Positions 58,633-64,000 of a DNA stretch of 64,000 nt are shown here, piece by piece (the first letter of the stretch is position 1; the number at the start of each line of letters is the position of its first letter). Source of the stretch: Cognatilysobacter xinjiangensis (GTDB taxonomy: Bacteria > Pseudomonadota > Gammaproteobacteria > Xanthomonadales > Xanthomonadaceae); assembly GCF_014651995.1 (NCBI RefSeq), contig NZ_BMXY01000001.1, forward strand, positions 868,001 to 932,000. Reading direction: 5' to 3'. Made by a program: the position numbers and the translations under genes. The notes beneath the pieces were generated by a model. It saw only the letters and a list, made by a program, of their open reading frames with translations, searched no databases and was not told where the DNA came from.

Positions 58633-59388
58633 TCACTGGGTGAACGGCCCCATCTTCTTGATCTCTTCCTGCTGGTTGGCCTTCATCTTCGCGCCGAGCG
58701 CCTTGAGATCGGCAGCTTTGCCGTTCTGCTGCAGCACGTCGATCATCTTGATCGCCGTCTTGTGGTGCATCGTCATCATCGTCGCGAAGTCCTTGTCGAC
58801 GTTGCCCGACATGGTCATCGGCATGGCCTTGCTCTCTTCCATGATCCGGTGGAGCTCGGCCGCGGCGCCGCCCTGTGCAGCCGTACCCTGACCATGGTCC
58901 ATCCCGGCCATGCCCTCGTGACCGGTCGCAGCTGCGCCCGCAGCCGAGGCATGCGGCGCCATCTTCTTGATCTCTTCGAGCTGATCGGCCTTCATCTTGG
59001 CGCCCAACGCCTTGAGTTCCGCGGACTGCCCGTTCTGCTGCAGCACGTCGATCATCTTGATTCCGGTCTGGTGATGCATCGTCATCATCGACGCGAAATC
59101 CTTGTCCACGTCACCTGACATGGTCATCGGGATCGCCTCACCTTCTTCCATGACGCGGTGCAGCTCCATCGAGCCCGGGCTCTGGGCGCCGGTGTCGGCA
59201 CCCGCGGTCGCGTTCGCCGCGGGGGGCGTCGCGGCATCGGTGGGAGCAGCAGCCGTCGATGTGTCGGCCGCCGGCGCCTCTGCGTTGTCGGACTTGGCGC
59301 ATCCGGTGGCGACGAGAGCGAGCGCCGTGCCGAGTGCGATCGAAACGGCGACGTTGAGAGGCTTCCGAGTGTTAATTGCGAACTCCAT
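58633..59388 (-). CDS. Double-DUF305 lipoprotein
   Basis: A 251-aa protein with lipobox (LVATGC, Cys30) and an Ala/Thr linker. Two nearly identical units follow: DFASMMTMHHQTGIKMIDVL (about 98-145) and DFATMMTMHHKTAIKMIDVL (about 195-245), joined by a Met/His linker (GMAGMDHGQG). Each unit ends AxMKAxQxEEIKKM. The repeats are clear at DNA level too (about 58640-58860 and 58960-59150), so this is a recent internal duplication. It is divergent from the gene at 59592. Confidence 0.82.
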   Translation of the reverse strand: MEFAINTRKPLNVAVSIALGTALALVATGCAKSDNAEAPAADTSTAAAPTDAATPPAANATAGADTGAQSPGSMELHRVMEEGEAIPMTMSGDVDKDFASMMTMHHQTGIKMIDVLQQNGQSAELKALGAKMKADQLEEIKKMAPHASAAGAAATGHEGMAGMDHGQGTAAQGGAAAELHRIMEESKAMPMTMSGNVDKDFATMMTMHHKTAIKMIDVLQQNGKAADLKALGAKMKANQQEEIKKMGPFTQ

Positions 59389-59541
59389 GCACGTGGAGGG
59401 AAGCCTGCATAGGTGCCACGGCGGCAATCGACACGCAGTGAGGAATCCCGCTGGCTCGCCGCACCGATCCCCGGGCAACCGAACGATGGACGGGGCGCGT
59501 GTGAAGTCGTGACCCAACTCAAGACTTTTCTCGCCCAGACG

Positions 59542-59582
59542 TTGATCTCGATCAATGCAAGGACGCGAAAACGTCGTACCCT
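59542..59582 (+). promoter_or_regulatory. FNR-type box and -10 before the cus-like operon
   Basis: Perfect TTGAT-CTCG-ATCAA at 59542-59555 and TACCCT at 59577-59582. The box centre to a start near 59589-59590 is 41 bp, class-II spacing. The same -10 hexamer occurs at hemN. Confidence 0.6.
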
Positions 59583-59591
59583 CATTGCACG

Positions 59592-59972
59592 ATGATCCGT
59601 CGCACCGCCCGAATGCCCGCGCGCCACCGCAGCCTGATGCTGTTGGTGATGCTGGTGTTCGTCTGGTGCCAGGCGGTCGCGACCGCCCACGCCTCGGCAA
59701 GTGCGTTCGCCACCGTGGCGGGTACATCGACGCCCATGGAGGCGATGCCGGGCTGCGACGGCATGCCAGCCGACGCGGACCTGGGGGGCACCGACTGCCC
59801 CGCCGAGGATGCAACCTCCGACGGCGCCAAGTTGCCTGTGTTCCTCCCGCTTCCCGCGCAGGCGTATGCGCTCGTGCACGTACACCGCACCGCGCCTGCC
59901 GCGCTGGCGCGATACGCGATGCCGCAGGGCAGGGCACCACCGCGACCTCGGCTGTGCTGCTGGTTGATCTGA
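59592..59972 (+). CDS. Small secreted Met/Cys protein in front of a CusCBA-type operon
   Basis: A 126-aa protein: signal peptide (residues 16-33, ends AHASA), then Met/Cys/Asp-rich stretches (MEAMPGCDGMPADADLGG, TDCPAEDA) and a CC near the end. Like CopL and CzcI it precedes an efflux operon and is probably a modulator or metal binder; the family is not clear. It starts 2-3 nt after the predicted transcript start. Confidence 0.55.
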   Translation: MIRRTARMPARHRSLMLLVMLVFVWCQAVATAHASASAFATVAGTSTPMEAMPGCDGMPADADLGGTDCPAEDATSDGAKLPVFLPLPAQAYALVHVHRTAPAALARYAMPQGRAPPRPRLCCWLI

Positions 59973-60043
59973 GTCACCCCGATCGCTGATGCCCGGCGCC
60001 GTCACCGTGCGTGACGGTCCGATCTCGTGATTGGAGTGCTCCC

Positions 60044-61393
60044 ATGCCTACGTGTTTCTGGCCGCGCCCGCAGCGCGCGGTGTCCCGGCGCCTATGCGCC
60101 GGGGCGGTCAGCCTGCTGCTGACCACCTCTCTCGCTTTCGCGGCGCCAGCCGACGTCGCACCTGCGGGTCGGCCTGCGCCCGGTCCGGCCGCCTCACCCG
60201 CGGCGACCCAAGGCTCGCTCGCGCTCGACCAGGCCATCGCCCTGGCACTGGCCCGCGCCCCGATGCTCCAGGCTTGGCAGGCCCGGGTCGAAGCCGCCCG
60301 ACAGGACGCAGGCCGGGCGGGGCAGCTTCCAGATCCGGAGCTGATGCTTGGGATCGACAACCTGCCGATCACCGGCCCCGATGCGTTGAGCTTTCGTGCC
60401 GATGAGATGACGCAAAAGCGCATCGGCCTGCGCCAGGTCGTGCCCGCACGCGCCAAGCGCGCCGCCGCCCGCGACTTGGCGGCCCGTCGAGTCGACGAGG
60501 CGCTGGCCAGCGGCACGGCGCAGGCGATCGACGTCCGCCGCGCCGCGGCCCAGGCCTGGATCGACACCTGGGCCGCCGCCCGGGAACTGCACGCGCTGGG
60601 CCTGTTGCGGGAGGAGGCGATGCTCGCCGCGAAGGTGGCTACAGCACGGGTCCGCACCGGTGCCGAGTCGCCTTCCGATGCGCTCGCCACGCAGGCCGAG
60701 ATCATCGAGCTCGATAACCGCATCGCGGGCGTCGAGGCCGAGCGCGGTGCAGCGCTTGCTGACCTCGCCCGGTGGACGGGCGTGGAGATCGCGCCCGCAG
60801 CCGACGAGGGACCTGACCTCGACACGCTGCCCGTTCCGGCAGAGCGCCTGCTCGCATCGGTCGATCGGCTGGGCCCGCTGCTGCAGACCCATGCCCAGGT
60901 CGAGACCGCGGCTGCCGCGGTCGATGCCGCACGCGCGGAAAAGCGCCCGGATTGGAGCGTGGGCGCCGCCTACGGCCAGCGCGATGGCGGGCGCAGCGAC
61001 ATGATCATGCTGGAGGTGGGCATCGGTCTGCCGCTGTTCCCGCGCAACCGCCAGGACCGCGGCAGCGCCGCGCGCCAGGCCGAGTACGACGCCGCGCTCC
61101 ACGAGCGCGAGGATCTCCGGCGCCAGCTGGCCGCGCAGATCCGGGCGGATCTCGCGCGCTGGCAGGGCCTCAGGCGGCAGGTCGCGCTGCAGTCCGAGTC
61201 GCTGATTCCGCTTGCTCGGGATCGAAGCATGACGGCCTTGGCCGGCTACCGCGCCGGCGGCGAGCTGCAGCCGTGGATCAACGCCAGGCGCGCGGAGGTC
61301 GAAGCGCAGGTCGCCCACGCCGAACTGCTGGGCGAACTGGGCCAGGCATGGGCGGCCCTCGCATTCCTCCTGCCTGAGGAGGGCACCCGATGA
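60044..61393 (+). CDS. cusC: TolC-family outer-membrane factor (CusC/CzcC-like)
   Basis: A 449-aa protein with a signal peptide (residues 1-37, cut after AFA). Two OEP repeats: SLALDQAIALALARAPMLQA at the start and AGYRAGGELQPWINARRAEV near the end. It forms the outer-membrane duct for the following CusB/CusA-type genes. ATG 60044 is chosen because GGAG lies 7 nt upstream. Overlaps the next gene by 4 bp. Confidence 0.85.
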   Translation: MPTCFWPRPQRAVSRRLCAGAVSLLLTTSLAFAAPADVAPAGRPAPGPAASPAATQGSLALDQAIALALARAPMLQAWQARVEAARQDAGRAGQLPDPELMLGIDNLPITGPDALSFRADEMTQKRIGLRQVVPARAKRAAARDLAARRVDEALASGTAQAIDVRRAAAQAWIDTWAAARELHALGLLREEAMLAAKVATARVRTGAESPSDALATQAEIIELDNRIAGVEAERGAALADLARWTGVEIAPAADEGPDLDTLPVPAERLLASVDRLGPLLQTHAQVETAAAAVDAARAEKRPDWSVGAAYGQRDGGRSDMIMLEVGIGLPLFPRNRQDRGSAARQAEYDAALHEREDLRRQLAAQIRADLARWQGLRRQVALQSESLIPLARDRSMTALAGYRAGGELQPWINARRAEVEAQVAHAELLGELGQAWAALAFLLPEEGTR

Positions 61394-62976
61394 ATCCTCG
61401 CATCAAGCCGCTGGCGCTCGCCGCTGCGGCGTTCGTCCTCGTCGCCGCGGGCCTGGGTGCCGGTTACTGGTGGGGCCAATCCCGGGACGCCGGTGAATCG
61501 ACCGCCGCGGCCTCGACCGAGCGGAAGATCCTCTACTGGTACGACCCGATGGTGCCGCAGGAGCGCTACGACAAGCCCGGCAAGTCGTCCATGGGCATGG
61601 AGCTGATCCCCAGGTACGCCGACGAAGGCGGCGGGGGCGGGGAGCGCAAGGTCCTGTACTGGTACGACCCCATGGTCCCGGACCAGCACTTCGACAAGCC
61701 GGGCAAGTCGCCCTTCATGGACATGGAGTTGGTGCCCAAGTACGCGGACGGCGATGCCGGTGCTGACAGCGGCATCAGCATCACGCCCGGCGTGCGCCAG
61801 AACTTGGGCATGCGCACGGCCATCGTCGAGCGCGGCAGCCTGGCCGGCACGGTGCAGGCCCCGGGCACCGTGACGTGGGACCTGCGCAAGGAACGGGTGG
61901 TCAGCGCACGCGTGGACTCGATCGTCGAGCGCCTGCACGTCAAGGCGCCCTATGAAACCGTCCGGGCAGGGCAGCCCCTTGCGAGCGTGATCGCGCGCGA
62001 ATGGAGCACCGCGATGGCCGAGGCCCGTGCGCTGCGCGGTGCACGCACCGCTGCCGCACGCAGCATGGGCTCGGCGGCCAGTGAGCGCCTTCGCGTGCTC
62101 GGCATGCCGGCCGACGCGCGCGCAGGCGCCGGCGGTACGGTCACTTTGACCTCGCCCGTCTCCGGCGTGGTGAGCGAGATCGGCGTGCGCGAAGGCGAGT
62201 CCGCGGGCATGGGCACACTGCTCTTTCGGGTGAACGGCACCGACACCGTCTGGCTCGAGGCCTCGATCCCGCAGGCTAGCGTCGGCGACATCGTGCGCGG
62301 CACGCCCGTCACCGCGACGGTCACCTCGATGCCGGGCCGGACGTTCGAAGGCCGGGTCGAAACACTGTTGCCGCAGCTCGATGCGACCAGCCGCACGCAG
62401 AAGGCCCGCATCGTGCTGGACAACCCCGGTGGCACGCTGGCGCCGGGCATGTTCGCGCAGGTCACGATCCAGCCGGTCGATGGCATCGAAGTTCCCTTGG
62501 TGCCCACCGATGCGCTCATCGGCAGCGGCACGCAGGCGCGCGTGATCGTGCTCGGGCCGGATGACCGCTTCAAGCCGGTGCTGGTGCGCACCGGTCGCAG
62601 CGGTGGCGGCAAGACCGAGATCCTCGAGGGTCTGTCGGGTGGCGAGCGCGTCGTGACCTCCGGGCAGTTCCTGATCGACTCGGAAGCCAACCTCTCCGGC
62701 GCGCTCGCGCGCCTGGGCGTCGGCGCGCCCGACGAGCCGGCCCCGGCCAAGCCGCCAGCGCCGACCACGTCCGGCACGCCCCGCCCGTCAACCGGCGCGA
62801 ACGCGCCCAAACCGGCGCCGGCGGCCGCGGCCAAGCCTGCAACGCGCAAGGTCCTGTACTGGTACGACCCGATGGTCCCGGACAAGCACTTCGACAAGCC
62901 GGGCAAGTCGCCCTTCATGGACATGGAGCTGGTGCCCAAGTACGCGGACGAGCCAAAAACGGGGACGGGTCGATGA
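61390..62976 (+). CDS. cusB: CusB-type periplasmic adaptor with three heavy-metal-binding domains
   Basis: A 528-aa RND adaptor. One N-terminal helix (residues 9-29). Three HMBD units share YWYDPMVP...DKPGKS...MELxPxYADE: about residues 44-79, 87-121 and 492-525; the last is nearly a DNA copy of the second (62848-62946 against 61648-61746). Between them are the standard coiled coil/lipoyl/beta-barrel domains ([28 protein letters not shown]). It feeds Cu/Ag to CusA. It overlaps cusA by 4 bp. Confidence 0.88.
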   Translation: MNPRIKPLALAAAAFVLVAAGLGAGYWWGQSRDAGESTAAASTERKILYWYDPMVPQERYDKPGKSSMGMELIPRYADEGGGGGERKVLYWYDPMVPDQHFDKPGKSPFMDMELVPKYADGDAGADSGISITPGVRQNLGMRTAIVERGSLAGTVQAPGTVTWDLRKERVVSARVDSIVERLHVKAPYETVRAGQPLASVIAREWSTAMAEARALRGARTAAARSMGSAASERLRVLGMPADARAGAGGTVTLTSPVSGVVSEIGVREGESAGMGTLLFRVNGTDTVWLEASIPQASVGDIVRGTPVTATVTSMPGRTFEGRVETLLPQLDATSRTQKARIVLDNPGGTLAPGMFAQVTIQPVDGIEVPLVPTDALIGSGTQARVIVLGPDDRFKPVLVRTGRSGGGKTEILEGLSGGERVVTSGQFLIDSEANLSGALARLGVGAPDEPAPAKPPAPTTSGTPRPSTGANAPKPAPAAAAKPATRKVLYWYDPMVPDKHFDKPGKSPFMDMELVPKYADEPKTGTGR

Positions 62977-64000
62977 TTGCCCGGATCATTCTCGCGTCCA
63001 TCAAGAACCGCGTCTTCGTGCTGGTCGCGGCCCTGGCGCTCGCAGCGGTGGGCATCTGGTCGGTGAGGAACACGCCCCTCGACGCGCTGCCCGACCTGTC
63101 CGATACGCAGGTGATCATCCGCACCGAGTGGCCGGGGCAGACGCCACGCATCGTCGAAGACCAGGTCACGTACCCGTTGACCACGACGATGCTGTCGGTG
63201 CCGGGCGTCAAGGCAGTCCGCGGGTTTTCGTTCTTCGGCGATTCGTTCGTCTATGTCCTCTTCGACGACGAGACCGATCTGTACTGGGCGCGCTCGCGCG
63301 TGCTCGAGTACTTGAGCCAGGTGCGCGACCGCTTGCCGGCGCAGGTCAGCCCGTCGCTCGGGCCGGATGCAACGGGCCTGGGCTGGATCTACCAGTACGC
63401 GCTCGTCGATCGCAGCGGCAAGCACGACCTGGGCCAGCTGCGCGCGATGCAGGACTGGTTCCTGCGCTACGACCTGAAAACGATTCCCGACGTGGCCGAG
63501 GTCGCCAGCATCGGCGGCATGGTGCAGGCCTGGCAGATCGTACCGGACCCACAGGCACTGTCGGCTCGTGGCATCACCGTCGCCGCCCTGATCGATGCGA
63601 TCGAGGCGGCTAACGGCGCGACCGGCGGCTCGGTGATCGAGCAGGGCGAAGCCGAGCTGATGGTGCGAAGCGAGGGCTACCTGCAGTCCCGTGAGGACTT
63701 CGAGCAGGTGCCGGTGACGACCGGCGCTGACGGCATCCCGGTCCTGCTGCGCGACATCGCCATGGTCCAGCGCGGCCCGGCGCTTCGCCGCGGCATCACA
63801 GAACTCGACGGCGAAGGCGAAGTCGCCGGCGGCATCATCATTCTGCGCTCAGGCAAGAACGCACTGGCCGCGATCGAGGCGGTCAAGGAGAAGCTCGCAG
63901 GGCTCAAGGCGAGCCTGCCCAAGGGCGTGGAGATCGTTCCGGTCTACGACCGGTCCGAACTCATCAAGGAAGCCGTAACCAATCTCACCCACAAGCTGGC
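62973..64000 (+). CDS. cusA: CusA-type RND copper/silver efflux pump, N-terminal part
   Basis: The first 342 codons of an HME-RND pump; the rest lies beyond the window. TM1 ([18 protein letters not shown]) and the first porter subdomains ([51 protein letters not shown]) match CusA/SilA more closely than the CzcA at 21136. Together with the two upstream genes it makes a Cu(I)/Ag(I) tripartite pump. Confidence 0.9.
   Translation, partial: MIARIILASIKNRVFVLVAALALAAVGIWSVRNTPLDALPDLSDTQVIIRTEWPGQTPRIVEDQVTYPLTTTMLSVPGVKAVRGFSFFGDSFVYVLFDDETDLYWARSRVLEYLSQVRDRLPAQVSPSLGPDATGLGWIYQYALVDRSGKHDLGQLRAMQDWFLRYDLKTIPDVAEVASIGGMVQAWQIVPDPQALSARGITVAALIDAIEAANGATGGSVIEQGEAELMVRSEGYLQSREDFEQVPVTTGADGIPVLLRDIAMVQRGPALRRGITELDGEGEVAGGIIILRSGKNALAAIEAVKEKLAGLKASLPKGVEIVPVYDRSELIKEAVTNLTHKL

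Noticed and set aside
59964..59977. Second FNR-like box (TTGAT-CTGA-GTCAC) before the TolC-family gene
   Set aside because: It has several departures from a symmetric box and lies inside the end of the 126-aa ORF; not strong enough to list as a feature.

Overview
The window is GC-rich gammaproteobacterial DNA, most likely from Xanthomonadaceae/Lysobacteraceae (Lysobacter, Luteimonas or a relative). The clues are very high third-position GC, a CopL-type protein in front of copAB, and an NirK/qNor/NnrS/HemN/FNR denitrification set. No rRNA, tRNA or CRISPR array was seen.

Position 1-11.5 kb is an anaerobic/nitric-oxide block: the 5' end of nirK, an outer-membrane porin, and a minus-strand operon of a 78-aa Cys-tailed protein, NnrS, a SirB protein, a PLP decarboxylase and a diguanylate cyclase. 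qNor (norB), an FNR-type regulator and hemN follow. Near-perfect FNR boxes lie upstream of nirK, the porin, the NnrS operon, norB and hemN, so one oxygen-sensing regulon is likely, with its regulator encoded in the block.

Position 11.6-31.9 kb is an insertion. It starts just after a small coiled-coil/HTH gene and carries a Tn7-like transposition operon (tnsA, tnsB, tnsC and two TniQ/TnsD-type genes). A seven-gene Co/Zn/Cd efflux operon (CDF transporter, czcI-like, czcC, czcB, czcA, czcD, methyltransferase) runs towards it from a MerR-type promoter; the merR beside that promoter is frameshifted. Gene relics (imuA, DUF2306) and an XRE/unknown pair follow. A second, diverged copy of the hemN-upstream region plus HTH gene closes the interval, so the element is bracketed by about 0.8 kb of imperfect direct repeats.

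Position 31.9-50.9 kb holds a few orphan ORFs and then a large copper island: cueR, a Cu P-ATPase and a CopZ-like chaperone behind back-to-back CueR operators; copL, copA, copB; a His-tailed cytochrome c, an NTF2-like protein, a DUF411 protein, a Csp-type four-helix copper store, DUF305 proteins, a second MerR with a YHS/HMBD P-ATPase, a Met-rich lipoprotein, and two PepSY proteins, one fused to ferredoxin and FAD/NAD reductase modules.

Position 50.9-64 kb starts with a 5'-truncated ISL3 transposase, then a compact mer operon (merR / merTPA), a four-gene Xre-RES toxin/HEPN operon, two double-DUF305 proteins, and the start of a CusCBA-type tripartite efflux operon whose CusA gene runs off the end.
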